NCBI GenBank assembly: GCA_003242605.1
Contig: QGUZ01000160.1
Location: 1-11,217 of the forward strand
Reading direction: 5' to 3'
Origin: Actinomycetota bacterium
GTDB lineage: Bacteria > Actinomycetota > Actinomycetes > Streptosporangiales > Streptosporangiaceae
DNA length: 11,217 nt
The notes beneath the pieces are model-generated. The model was not told the origin of the DNA. It made no database searches and worked only from the letters and a program-made list of their open reading frames with translations. Positions 1-6,753 of the stretch are shown here, piece after piece. Both the position numbers and the translations under genes were made by a program. Position 1 is the first letter of the stretch, and every line of letters starts with the position of its first letter.

Positions 1-821
1 CGGGCGGCGCCTCCCAGGACGCGGGCCCGGCCGCCGCGGACAACCCGGCCGCCGCGAGCGGCGCGGACGGCCGGGCGGCGGTCGCGGCCACCCCCGCCGC
101 GGCCGAGCAGGCGCGCCGCCTCACCGCGCGGCTCGACCGGTACCTGCGCAGGCGCCCGGGCCGCATCTCGGTCGCGGTGTACGACCGGGTCACCGGCCTG
201 CGCTACCAGTACCGGGAGCGCACGCCGTACCGGCTCGCCGACGTGGCCGGGCTCGACATCCTGCTCGTGCTGTTGCTGCGCGCCCAGCAGCGGCCGCGCG
301 GCCTGACGCACACCGAGCGCGCGCTCGCCACCAAGATGATCAGGCTTGGCGACGATCGGGCGGCCGAGCGGCTCTACACCGCCCTCGGCGGTCACCGCGG
401 CATCGCCCGCGCGCTCCGCCGGCTCGGCCTCGACCGCACCCGGCCCGGACCGGGCCTGCGCTGGAAGGAGACGCGCAGCGTCGCCGCCGACCAGCTGCGG
501 GTGCTCGACCTGCTCACCGCGCCGCGCGGTCCGCTCAACGACCGCAACCGCGCGTTCGCCGCCGCGCTGCTCGCCGTCGACTCCCCCGCGCGGCACGGCG
601 GCATCGCCGCGGCGAGCACGGCCCGGGACCGCGTGGCGCTCCGCAACGGCCGGCTGCGGGACCGCGGCCACTGGACCGTCACGAGTGCCGGTAGGATCGT
701 CTCGCCCAGCCGGGACACGCTCATCGCCGTGCTGAGCGACCGTCACCCGCGGCACAGGACGGGCCGGGCCACGGTCGAACGCGTCGCCACACTGGTGATG
801 GACGAGGTACGCCGGGACTGA
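1..821 (+). CDS. Class A beta-lactamase-like serine hydrolase homologue, 5'-truncated by the window, probably catalytically inactive
   Basis: The reading frame is open from the left edge (first full codon at 3) to a TGA at 819-821, so the start lies outside the window. The first 40 or so visible residues are an Ala/Pro/Gly-rich linker, probably following a signal peptide or membrane anchor that is not seen. The rest resembles the penicillin-binding/beta-lactamase-fold proteins common in actinomycetes (visible: ISVAVYDRVTG, LDILLVLLLRAQ, a final ALRNG near 633-647). In active relatives, as I remember them, the first motif reads ASIVKVD. Here it is ADVAGLD, so the nucleophilic Ser is Asp (240-242) and the Lys is Gly (249-251). 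The SDN motif reads GDD (348-356), and KTG/KNG reads RNG. The fold looks intact and there is no frameshift. It is therefore more likely a pseudoenzyme, for example a binding or regulatory protein at the cell surface, than a decaying gene. Family call fairly sure; role unknown. Confidence 0.75.
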   Translation, partial: GGASQDAGPAAADNPAAASGADGRAAVAATPAAAEQARRLTARLDRYLRRRPGRISVAVYDRVTGLRYQYRERTPYRLADVAGLDILLVLLLRAQQRPRGLTHTERALATKMIRLGDDRAAERLYTALGGHRGIARALRRLGLDRTRPGPGLRWKETRSVAADQLRVLDLLTAPRGPLNDRNRAFAAALLAVDSPARHGGIAAASTARDRVALRNGRLRDRGHWTVTSAGRIVSPSRDTLIAVLSDRHPRHRTGRATVERVATLVMDEVRRD

Positions 822-843
822 CCCGCGCACGGACGCGGCGGCC

Positions 844-880
844 GCGCGCCCGCGCGCACCGGTCGGGCCCGGTCACCGGT
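844..880. terminator. Possible bidirectional terminator between convergent genes
   Basis: The 220-nt gap between the convergent hydrolase and FmdB genes holds a GCGCGC-CC-GCGCGC inverted repeat (844-857). It is followed by ACCGGT at 858-863 and again at 875-880, enclosing a GGGCCC core. These could fold on either strand. There is no T-run, but actinomycete terminators often lack one. Nothing else resembling a gene is seen at 822-1041. Confidence 0.4.
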
Positions 881-1041
881 TCACGCCCTGATCAACAGGG
901 GTCCCGCTCCGCCGGGCTCCGACGTCGAGCGAAGGGCGGTGCGGCTCGACGCGGGGCCGGTCGGTGTCGGGCGTGCCGGGCCGTCCCGGGGCCGGGCGCG
1001 GGCGGGAGGCCGGCCGTACCTCGGGCGGACGGCCGCACGCC

Positions 1042-1242
1042 TCAGGCGCAGCAGCCTCCGCCGCAGCACCCCCCACTGGGGCGGGGGGCGGCCGCCGTTC
1101 CGGTCACGGCGACGGTGGGCAGCAGCTTCACCGTGTCGTCGTGACCCTCCGGGCAGACCGCCGGGTCGCCGGACTCGGCCATGGGACGGGACAGCTCGAA
1201 CGTCACGCCGCAGGCGCGGCAGCGGTAGTCGTAACGCGGCAT
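1042..1242 (-). CDS. FmdB-family small zinc ribbon protein
   Basis: This 66-residue protein starts MPRYDYRCRACG, the hallmark opening of the FmdB/regulatory zinc-ribbon family. Likely metal ligands are Cys8, Cys11, Cys30 and His34; the second knuckle reads CPEGH instead of CPxC, which I recall as usual in actinobacterial members. The C-terminus is a Gly/Cys tail with two CC pairs (Cys59, 60, 64, 65), which could be a second metal- or redox-sensitive site. The family was named for a gene in a formamidase operon, but its biochemical role is unknown; it is cytosolic by prediction. It lies 36 nt downstream of the HNH gene on the same strand, so readthrough is possible. A TANNNT hexamer six bases before the ATG suggests it also has its own leaderless promoter. 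The length is complete for the family. Confidence 0.85.
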   Translation of the reverse strand: MPRYDYRCRACGVTFELSRPMAESGDPAVCPEGHDDTVKLLPTVAVTGTAAAPRPSGGCCGGGCCA

Positions 1243-1248
1243 GGCACC

Positions 1249-1254
1249 AGAGTA
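1249..1254 (-). promoter_or_regulatory. Candidate -10 of a leaderless promoter for the FmdB gene
   Basis: On the minus strand TACTCT is followed by six bases (GGTGCC) and then the ATG at 1242. A TANNNT element ending 6-7 nt before the start codon is the usual leaderless arrangement in actinobacteria. No Shine-Dalgarno sequence is seen before this ATG, which supports the reading. I see no clear -35. Confidence 0.5.
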
Positions 1255-1278
1255 CGACCGACGTCGCCTGCGGTCCGG

Positions 1279-1785
1279 TCAGGCGGCCGATTCCAGGTAG
1301 GGCGCCCACTGCGGGTCTCCGTCGTACTGCGCGCCGATGAGCCGCCAGTGAGCGCCGCGTGGCACCACCGGGGAGACGCGGAGCGTCCACCCCAGCTCCT
1401 CCACGAGCTTGTCGGCCTTACGGTGGTTGCACGACGTGCACGAGGCGACGCAGTTCTCCCAGGTGTGGGTGCCGCCACGGGATCGGGGGATGACGTGGTC
1501 GATGGTCTCGGCCCGCTGGCCGCAGTAGGCGCAGCGGAAGTCGTCCCGGCGCATCAGGGCCGCCCGGGTGAGCGGGATGCGGGACCGGTACGGGATGCGG
1601 ACGTACCGCCGCAACCGGATCACCGAGGGAACCTCCAGCGTACGGCTCGCCGACCGCAGGACGGCGCCCCGGCGGTCCCGGTGGACGACCTCCGCCTTCT
1701 CCCGCAGCACCAGGACGACCGCCCGGTGCAGCGAGAGGGTGGTTAACGGTTCGTACGTAGCGTTCAGCAGCAGTACCTGGCGCAT
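1279..1785 (-). CDS. HNH endonuclease family protein
   Basis: The product is 168 residues. The N-terminal half (MRQVLLLNATYEPL, then RAVVLVLREKAEVV and PSVIRLRRYVRIPY) is the conserved actinobacterial lead-in. It is followed by an HNH nuclease domain at about residues 80-125: CAYC (Cys85, Cys88), the catalytic-type IDH (Asp96, His97), ENC (Asn111) and CTSCNHRK (Cys116, Cys119, Asn120, His121). The two CxxC pairs should bind a structural zinc. It probably cuts DNA or is a domesticated HNH protein; the substrate is unknown. The ATG at 1785 is preferred over the upstream ATG at 1836 because GGAAAGG lies about 8 nt before it and family members begin at this MRQVLLLN. It runs divergently from the prolyl oligopeptidase and leads into the FmdB gene. 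I recall a similar protein near glbO-aglA in mycobacteria. Confidence 0.88.
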   Translation of the reverse strand: MRQVLLLNATYEPLTTLSLHRAVVLVLREKAEVVHRDRRGAVLRSASRTLEVPSVIRLRRYVRIPYRSRIPLTRAALMRRDDFRCAYCGQRAETIDHVIPRSRGGTHTWENCVASCTSCNHRKADKLVEELGWTLRVSPVVPRGAHWRLIGAQYDGDPQWAPYLESAA

Positions 1786-1812
1786 CACTGGGCCTTTCCA
1801 GTTAAGCGCGTC

Positions 1813-1902
1813 ACCTCGGAGGTCGTGCCCCGGCACGACCCCTGTAGCGGCCCGACATCGGGCACTGACGCTTCCGTCACACGGACCTCCGCCGGACGGT
1901 CC
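1813..1902 (-). promoter_or_regulatory. Run of dyads upstream of the HNH gene (possible operator or structured leader)
   Basis: Within 90 nt upstream of the HNH start there are five inverted repeats in a row. They are ACCTC-G-GAGGT (1813-1823), GGTCGTGCC-CC-GGCACGACC (1821-1840, nine perfect base pairs), GCCCGA-CA-TCGGGC (1850-1863), TGACG-CTTC-CGTCA (1866-1879) and GGACC-10 nt-GGTCC (1883-1902). A weak -10-like TTAACT lies at 1800-1805 on the minus strand. If it is real, the nine-bp dyad covers the -35 position, as an operator would. The same repeats could instead fold in the mRNA. Confidence 0.4.
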
Positions 1903-1996
1903 AGCGGATGATCACCACGGCACCGCCCTCAACCAGTGTGGCCTTTTCCGGTCTCCTCTCGCCACCCCATATCTCGTGGCCGCGGATGGCGGAGAG

Positions 1997-2030
1997 ACGT
2001 CTGATACGTCTAATCCCCTTCCTGAGGATT
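1997..2030. repeat. Short tandem repeat and imperfect hairpin in an AT-richer patch
   Basis: In the HNH/prolyl oligopeptidase intergenic region (1786-2142, no gene), ACGTCTGAT at 1997-2005 is followed directly by ACGTCTAAT at 2006-2014, two near-identical 9-bp units. AATCC at 2012-2016 pairs with GGATT at 2026-2030 across nine bases. The patch is clearly richer in A/T than its surroundings and may hold regulator sites for either divergent gene. I cannot name a regulator. Confidence 0.3.
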
Positions 2031-2129
2031 CTTTACGCCTGCGCCGCGCGTCGGGACGAACACGTTCGGTGAACCACGGCCCGCTCGACCCGCGCGCCCC
2101 AGGACGGCGCCGCAGCGGCGGGGTGCGCT

Positions 2130-2135
2130 TAGGGT
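2130..2135 (+). promoter_or_regulatory. Candidate -10 of a leaderless promoter for the prolyl oligopeptidase gene
   Basis: TAGGGT is followed by seven bases and then the ATG at 2143, matching the TANNNT-N(6-7)-start layout of actinobacterial leaderless genes. No strong Shine-Dalgarno is present; only AGGG inside the hexamer itself is possible. No convincing -35 is seen. Confidence 0.45.
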
Positions 2136-2142
2136 TACGGGC

Positions 2143-4215
2143 ATGACGCGACCGCAGTATCCGACCGCCCACCGCGACGACGTGGTGGACGTCCTGCACG
2201 GTGTCCCCGTGCCCGACCCCTACCGCTGGCTGGAGGACCGCGAATCCCCCGCCACCAAGGAGTGGCTCAAGGCTCAGGAGGAGCTCTTCGCCGCCGCCGT
2301 GCCCGGCCTGCCGATCCGCCGGCGCTTCCGGGAGCGCGTCGCCGAGCTCATGCGGTCGGGGACGGTCGGCCCGCCGGTGTGGCGCGGCGACCGGTACTTC
2401 TTCACCCGCCGCACGCCCGACCAGGAGCACGCCGTGCTGTACGTGGTCGACGGCGGCGCCGAGCGGCCGCTGATCGACCCCATGGCGATCGACCCGAGCG
2501 GCCGCACCACGCTCGACGCCTGGCAGCCGGACAAGGAGGGACGCCTGCTTGCCTACCAGCTCTCGGTCGGCGGCGACGAGGAGTCCCGGCTGTACGTCCT
2601 GGACGTGGCGACCGGCGAGCGGGTGGACGGCCCGATCGACCGGTGCCGGTACTCCCCCGTCGCCTGGCTGCCTGGCGGGGAGGCGTTCTACTACGTGCGG
2701 CGGCTGCCGCCGGAGCGCGTGCCCGAGGACGAGCGGCAGTACCACCGCCGCGTCTACCTGCACCGCGTCGGCACCCCGGCCGACGAGGACGTGCTGATCT
2801 TCGGCGAGGGCCGGGACAAGACCGAGTACTACGGCGTGACGGTCTCCCGGGACGGCCGCTGGCTCACGCTCTCCGCGTCGAAGGGCACCGCGCCGCGCAA
2901 CGACCTGTGGATCGCCGACCTCACCGCGTCGCAGCCGGAGGCCCCCGGGCTCGTCACCGTGCAGGAGGGGGTCGACGCGCAGACCGGCCTGCACTTCGGC
3001 CGGGACGGCCGGCTGTACGTGTTCACCGACCGCGACGCCCCACGCGGCCGCATCTGCGTGACCGACCCGGCCACCCCCACCTACGAGCACTGGCGGGACC
3101 TGGTGCCCGAGGACCCGGAGGCGGTGCTCGCCTCGTACGCGATCCTCGACGAGGCCGATACCCTGCTCGTCGGCTGGACCCGGCACGCGATCGGCGAGAT
3201 CACCGTGCACGACCTGGCGACCGGCGCCCGCACCGGCGAGGTGCCCGTCCCGGGCCTCGGCACGATCGGCCGCCTGGTGGAACGGCCCGAGGGCGGCCAC
3301 GAGGCGTGGTTCGTCTACACCGACAACACCACGCCGCCCGCGGTGCACCGGTACGACGCCCGCACCGGCGAGACCACGCTGTGGGCCGCCGCCCCCGGCA
3401 CGGTCGAGGTGCCGGACGTGCGCACCGAGCAGGTCGTCTACCGGTCGAAGGACGGCACGCCGGTACGCATGCTGGTGATCTCCCGGCCCGGGGAGGGCCC
3501 GCGGCCGACGATCCTCTACGGGTACGGCGGCTTCGGCATCTCCATGGCCCCCGGCTACTCGGCCTCGATCCTCGCCTGGGCCGAGGCGGGCGGCGTCTAC
3601 GCGATCGCCCAGCTGCGCGGCGGCGGCGAGGAGGGCGAGGAGTGGCACCGGGCGGGCATGCTCGGCAACAAGCAGAACGTCTTCGACGACCTGCACGCCG
3701 CCGCCGAGCATCTGATCGCCACCGGGGTGACCACGCCCGACCGGCTCGGCATCTCCGGCGGCTCGAACGGCGGGCTGCTCGTCGGCGCCGCGCTCACCCA
3801 GCGCCCGGAGCTGTACGCGGCGGTGGTCTGCTCGGCCCCGCTGCTCGACATGATCCGCTACGAGCGGTTCGGGCTCGGCGCGACCTGGAACGTGGAGTAC
3901 GGCTCGGCCGACGATCCCGAGCAGTTCCGCTGGCTGCTCGCCTACTCGCCCTACCACAACGTGCGGGAGGGCGTGCCGTACCCGGCGACGCTGTTCACCG
4001 TGTTCGACTCCGACACCCGGGTGGATCCGCTGCACGCGCGCAAGATGTGCGCGGCGCTGCAGCACGCCACCTCGTCCGACCGGCCGATCCTGCTGCGCAA
4101 CGAGACCGAGGTGGGGCACGGGGCGCGGGCGGTGAGCCGGAGCGTCGAGCTCGCGGCCGACCAGCTCGCCTTCCTCGCCCTGCACACCGGGCTCGCTGGC
4201 GGCGAGGCGTCCTGA
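2143..4215 (+). CDS. Prolyl oligopeptidase (S9A family)
   Basis: This 690-residue protein is full length for cytosolic prolyl oligopeptidases (about 700). It opens with the family signature VPDPYRWLEDRES (residues 23-35), continues through a beta-propeller region to about residue 420, and ends in an alpha/beta-hydrolase domain. The nucleophile is Ser541 in ISGGSNGG. The acid is Asp624 in DSDTRVDP, with Arg626 in the position of the substrate-binding Arg of the pig enzyme. The base is His659 in EVGHGA. RGGGEEGEEWHRAGML and NKQNVFDDL (around residues 493-515) are also typical. It should cut short peptides after proline, inside the cell, as no signal peptide is present. It stands alone: divergent from the HNH gene and convergent with the GNAT gene 66 nt downstream. 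The start is supported by the leaderless -10 at 2130 and the family N-terminus. Confidence 0.95.
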   Translation: MTRPQYPTAHRDDVVDVLHGVPVPDPYRWLEDRESPATKEWLKAQEELFAAAVPGLPIRRRFRERVAELMRSGTVGPPVWRGDRYFFTRRTPDQEHAVLYVVDGGAERPLIDPMAIDPSGRTTLDAWQPDKEGRLLAYQLSVGGDEESRLYVLDVATGERVDGPIDRCRYSPVAWLPGGEAFYYVRRLPPERVPEDERQYHRRVYLHRVGTPADEDVLIFGEGRDKTEYYGVTVSRDGRWLTLSASKGTAPRNDLWIADLTASQPEAPGLVTVQEGVDAQTGLHFGRDGRLYVFTDRDAPRGRICVTDPATPTYEHWRDLVPEDPEAVLASYAILDEADTLLVGWTRHAIGEITVHDLATGARTGEVPVPGLGTIGRLVERPEGGHEAWFVYTDNTTPPAVHRYDARTGETTLWAAAPGTVEVPDVRTEQVVYRSKDGTPVRMLVISRPGEGPRPTILYGYGGFGISMAPGYSASILAWAEAGGVYAIAQLRGGGEEGEEWHRAGMLGNKQNVFDDLHAAAEHLIATGVTTPDRLGISGGSNGGLLVGAALTQRPELYAAVVCSAPLLDMIRYERFGLGATWNVEYGSADDPEQFRWLLAYSPYHNVREGVPYPATLFTVFDSDTRVDPLHARKMCAALQHATSSDRPILLRNETEVGHGARAVSRSVELAADQLAFLALHTGLAGGEAS

Positions 4216-4217
4216 GC

Positions 4218-4259
4218 CGGGACGGAACGGTCACGGTCCCGTCGTGGCGGCGTCGCCGC
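4218..4259. terminator. Possible bidirectional terminator between convergent genes
   Basis: CGGGAC (4218-4223) pairs with GTCCCG (4236-4241). A second hairpin, GCGGC-GTC-GCCGC, follows at 4247-4259. Both lie in the 66-nt gap between the convergent peptidase and GNAT genes. No T-run follows. Confidence 0.5.
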
Positions 4260-4281
4260 GGCGGGACCGGCGGCCGGGGCG

Positions 4282-4794
4282 CTAGGCCTTCTCCCGTACC
4301 ACGGGTAAATCGTGCTCGTCGGCCTCGGGGTGGAGTTCTTTCTCGAAGTAGACGACCGTGAGCGCGCCGATGCGGCGGCGCCCGGTCTCCAGCCAGCCGT
4401 GCCGCCGGTAGAGCGCGATCGCGGCGAGCTGGTTGCTCGTGGTGTCGCAGAGCAGGCGGCGGTAGCCGAGCTGGACCGCCCGCTCCTCCAGCCGGAGCAG
4501 GATGCGGGTGCCGTACCCGCGCCGCTGGTACTCGGGGTGGACCCGCATGCGGCAGAGCTCGGCCTCCTGCTCCGTCACCCGCCGCAGCCCGCCCATCGCC
4601 ACGATCCGCCCGTCGACCAGGCCGACGAGGAACTCGCCGTGGCCGTTGAGGTAGATCTCGTGGATGCGGGGGAGGTCGTGGTCGTAGTAGACGCCGTCCC
4701 CCGGGGCGAGGCCGACCTGCGCGAGCCCGATCCGGTTGAGCGCGCAGACCGCCTCCAGGTCGGACCAGCGGTAGCGACGGATGCGCAGGCTCAT
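4282..4794 (-). CDS. GNAT-family N-acetyltransferase
   Basis: The 170-residue product has a complete GNAT fold. Motif A at about residues 82-98 reads RMRVHPEYQRRGYGTRI, with the acetyl-CoA pyrophosphate loop QRRGYG. It is followed by the motif B region ALYRRHGWLETGRRR (residues 127-141). The N-terminal IRRYRWSDLEAVCALN is the usual first strand and helix. It should transfer an acetyl group from acetyl-CoA to an amine; the acceptor cannot be told from sequence. Its ATG overlaps the TGA of the upstream regulator (ATGA, 4791-4794), and a GAGGG lies seven nt before the start inside that gene, so the two are translationally coupled. This coupling suggests it acts with the regulator, perhaps modifying it or a product it controls, which is inference. 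Confidence 0.88.
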   Translation of the reverse strand: MSLRIRRYRWSDLEAVCALNRIGLAQVGLAPGDGVYYDHDLPRIHEIYLNGHGEFLVGLVDGRIVAMGGLRRVTEQEAELCRMRVHPEYQRRGYGTRILLRLEERAVQLGYRRLLCDTTSNQLAAIALYRRHGWLETGRRRIGALTVVYFEKELHPEADEHDLPVVREKA

Positions 4795-6428
4795 GCCTCC
4801 GCCCTCGAACGGCTCATGACCGCCTCCTTGAGCTCCTGCAGCTCGGGGATGCGATCCGTACCCGCCGCCTTCTCCGCCTGCCGGATGAGGTCGTTCGCGC
4901 GGCGCACCACGATGTCGGTGCGGTAGGCGGCCTCGAGGCTGTTCCAGGTCTGCAGCGCCATGCGCGCGGCCTCCTCGATCTCACCCTCGAGCAGCTTGCA
5001 CCGCGCCCGGTCGAACCGGATGAGGGTGGGGTCGAGCCACTCCGACGGGCCGTACTTGGCCAGCGCCTGCTGCAGCACGGCGTCGGCCTGGATCGTCTCG
5101 CCCAGCCGCACCAGGGCGTCGCCCTCGTGGAAGTAGAGCTGGCGCTCGGTGTAGCCGAACGCGAGGTCGTCCTGCGCATCGCTGCTCATCTGGGTGAACG
5201 CGGCGCGGGCCCGCGACAGCGCGCGCTTGGCCTGGTCGACCACGTCCTTGCGGCCCGTGCCGGCGAGCATGGCGAGCGCCCGCGCCTCCACGATCGGCGC
5301 CATCGCCTGGGCCGGGCAGGGGGTCTGGCCGGCGAGGGCGCGGCTCTGCTTGGCGAGGTTGAGCGCCTCGCGCGGGTCGCCGTAGTAGAGCGGGACCAGG
5401 GACTCGCGGGCGATCACCCAGGCGCGCAGCGCGCGGTCCTCGGTCTCGTCGGCCGCGGTCCGCGCGGTGCGGAAGAACGAGCGCGCGAGCCGGTGGTCGC
5501 CGATGTTGAGCATGATCATGCCGCTCAGCCCGGAGAGCTGGGCGGTCATCTGGCACAGCCGCCGCTGCAGATCCACCGGCTGCCGATGCGCCATCGCCCT
5601 GCGCACCGAGCTGAGCTCGAGCAGAACGTCGCAGAGCAACTGCAGCGGTGGGGTGTTCATGTACTGGCGGCCGAACCCCTTGGTGGCCTCCTCCCACTGG
5701 TCGAGCATGGCCGCCGACACGGTGCCCGACACCAGGGTCTCGTCCAGCCGCCTGCGAATGTTGTCGACGGCGCCGAACACGCGGCTGTGGATGTCCGGTT
5801 CGATCACCGCGCCGGCTCCCGTCGCCGCGAGGAGCTGCAACAACGTCCTGCGTAGCACGTTCTCGTCCTCCTCGCCCCCGTCACCGGGGGCATCGCTGCC
5901 GGTATGCCACGTCCGCGGCTCACGCTGCCTGGGGATCGGCTCGGGCGCCGGCTCCTGCATCGCGTCGGTCCGGCCCGTGCCGGGCGCTCGGTGGCCATTC
6001 CCGCAGATGCACGGCCCCTCGTAGCCGAGCGCGGCGGGCTCGACCCGGTAGACCGTGCACAGGTAGTGGAGGTACTCCGGGCCGGGGCGCTTCAGGCCGC
6101 TCTCGTACGCCGACAGCAACGTCTCGCCGATCCCTGGGACGGGCTTGCCGTCGCGCTCGAACAACGCGCGTACCTGCTCGATGACGTCGGCGAGCGCGAT
6201 GCCGTGTGCCAGGCGGTGGGCCTTGATGCGCGTCGTGCCGAACTGCGGACCGCATAATTCGTAAATCTCGTCCGCAATCTGGGGCAGACTTCGCCCAGCG
6301 GCCAGCCCTCGGGCCCGGCTGCGCCGGGCCAGTTCGGTCTCCCTGTGTCTGCCGGTCACGATCCGGTTCTCCGTCGCCCTGCCGTCAGAGGTGCCGCGGT
6401 CATCACCGACCTTGTCTGGCACGACCAT
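4791..6428 (-). CDS. XRE-type helix-turn-helix regulator with TPR-like C-terminus
   Basis: With the ATG at 6428 the product is 545 residues. This start is chosen because an AGGAGAGGGG stretch lies just upstream; the frame is open to 6503, but that added N-terminus looks non-coding. Residues 45-135 form the DNA-binding part (SLPQIADEIYELCG, RIKAHRLAHGIALADVIEQV, then LSAYESGLKRPGPEYLHYLC), the layout of a family common in actinomycetes. A short CICGNGH (Cys140, Cys142, His146) follows, a possible metal site. After an acidic Pro-rich linker (about 150-190), residues 190-545 are helical repeats of TPR character (for example GDHRLARSFFRTARTAADE and GDPREALNLAKQSRALAG). Such repeats bind peptides or protein partners. 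It is a cytosolic regulator, probably autoregulating the intergenic region it shares with the divergent small gene, and is coupled to the GNAT gene. Target genes are unknown. Confidence 0.85.
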   Translation of the reverse strand: MVVPDKVGDDRGTSDGRATENRIVTGRHRETELARRSRARGLAAGRSLPQIADEIYELCGPQFGTTRIKAHRLAHGIALADVIEQVRALFERDGKPVPGIGETLLSAYESGLKRPGPEYLHYLCTVYRVEPAALGYEGPCICGNGHRAPGTGRTDAMQEPAPEPIPRQREPRTWHTGSDAPGDGGEEDENVLRRTLLQLLAATGAGAVIEPDIHSRVFGAVDNIRRRLDETLVSGTVSAAMLDQWEEATKGFGRQYMNTPPLQLLCDVLLELSSVRRAMAHRQPVDLQRRLCQMTAQLSGLSGMIMLNIGDHRLARSFFRTARTAADETEDRALRAWVIARESLVPLYYGDPREALNLAKQSRALAGQTPCPAQAMAPIVEARALAMLAGTGRKDVVDQAKRALSRARAAFTQMSSDAQDDLAFGYTERQLYFHEGDALVRLGETIQADAVLQQALAKYGPSEWLDPTLIRFDRARCKLLEGEIEEAARMALQTWNSLEAAYRTDIVVRRANDLIRQAEKAAGTDRIPELQELKEAVMSRSRAEA

Positions 6429-6533
6429 GACAGCCCCTCTCCTGTGGGCGGTGCGCGTGCCGCCCTGCCGAGTCCCCGCCCGGTCGAACGCCCCCTGACA
6501 CACTGTTACCGGCGGGTTGCGCTACGCCTACAG

Positions 6534-6539
6534 AGAATA
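6534..6539 (-). promoter_or_regulatory. Weak candidate -10 for the XRE-TPR regulator
   Basis: TATTCT on the minus strand fits TANNNT and would give a leader of about 100 nt before the ATG at 6428. No matching -35 is seen at 16-18 nt, so this is tentative. Confidence 0.25.
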
Positions 6540-6609
6540 ATGGACCAGACGAGGTCTGCTGGGGAACGACTCTTGAGGAATTCGGCTAAGGATCGTCCTC
6601 CTTCGGAGC

Positions 6610-6634
6610 GCTTCTATAACCCTGATTGGGGTAT
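6610..6634 (+). promoter_or_regulatory. Sigma-B-like promoter candidate for the small divergent gene, with a dyad over the -10
   Basis: GCTTC (6610-6614), 14 bases, then GGGTAT (6629-6634) matches the Streptomyces sigma-B consensus as I recall it (GNNTN, 14-16 nt, GGGTAC/T). The -10 lies inside the perfect hairpin GGGG-TAT-CCCC (6628-6638). Two other small dyads are close by: AGGA-TCG-TCCT (6589-6599) and CTCC-TTC-GGAG (6598-6608). The whole 6429-6753 divergent region has no accepted gene and is AT-richer at 6530-6710, as a promoter/operator region would be. The -35 consensus carries little information, so a chance match is possible. Confidence 0.35.
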
Positions 6635-6753
6635 CCCCCATCCGCGGCCTCCTCAAAGGTCCATTGCGCCATTTGACGATGTCGGCCATGTTGAGCCGAC
6701 CGGAAAAGGAAGCGCGGGACCGGACGAGGCCCGCCGGAGGAGGAGGACACACG

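Noticed and set aside
1786..1836. Upstream ATG extension of the HNH protein (17 extra residues)
   Set aside because: The family N-terminus begins at MRQVLLLN, and a good ribosome site precedes the ATG at 1785.
1912..4185. 757-codon open frame on the minus strand
   Set aside because: Antisense to the prolyl oligopeptidase gene, whose catalytic triad and family signatures are clear; the shadow has repetitive composition.
2262..4361. 699-codon open frame on the plus strand
   Set aside because: It overlaps the prolyl oligopeptidase in another frame and encodes an Arg/Ala/Pro-rich sequence without motifs.
6586..6672. Minus-strand 28-residue ORF (MAQWTFEEAADGGYPNQGY...)
   Set aside because: Protein-like composition but no ribosome site or promoter, and codon use unlike the genome; it overlaps the control region.
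6528..6689. Minus-strand ORF ending at 6528 (53 residues from an internal ATG, MADIVKWRNG...)
   Set aside because: No Shine-Dalgarno or leaderless -10, low GC at third positions compared with neighbours, and it fills the divergent promoter region; kept only as a remote possibility.
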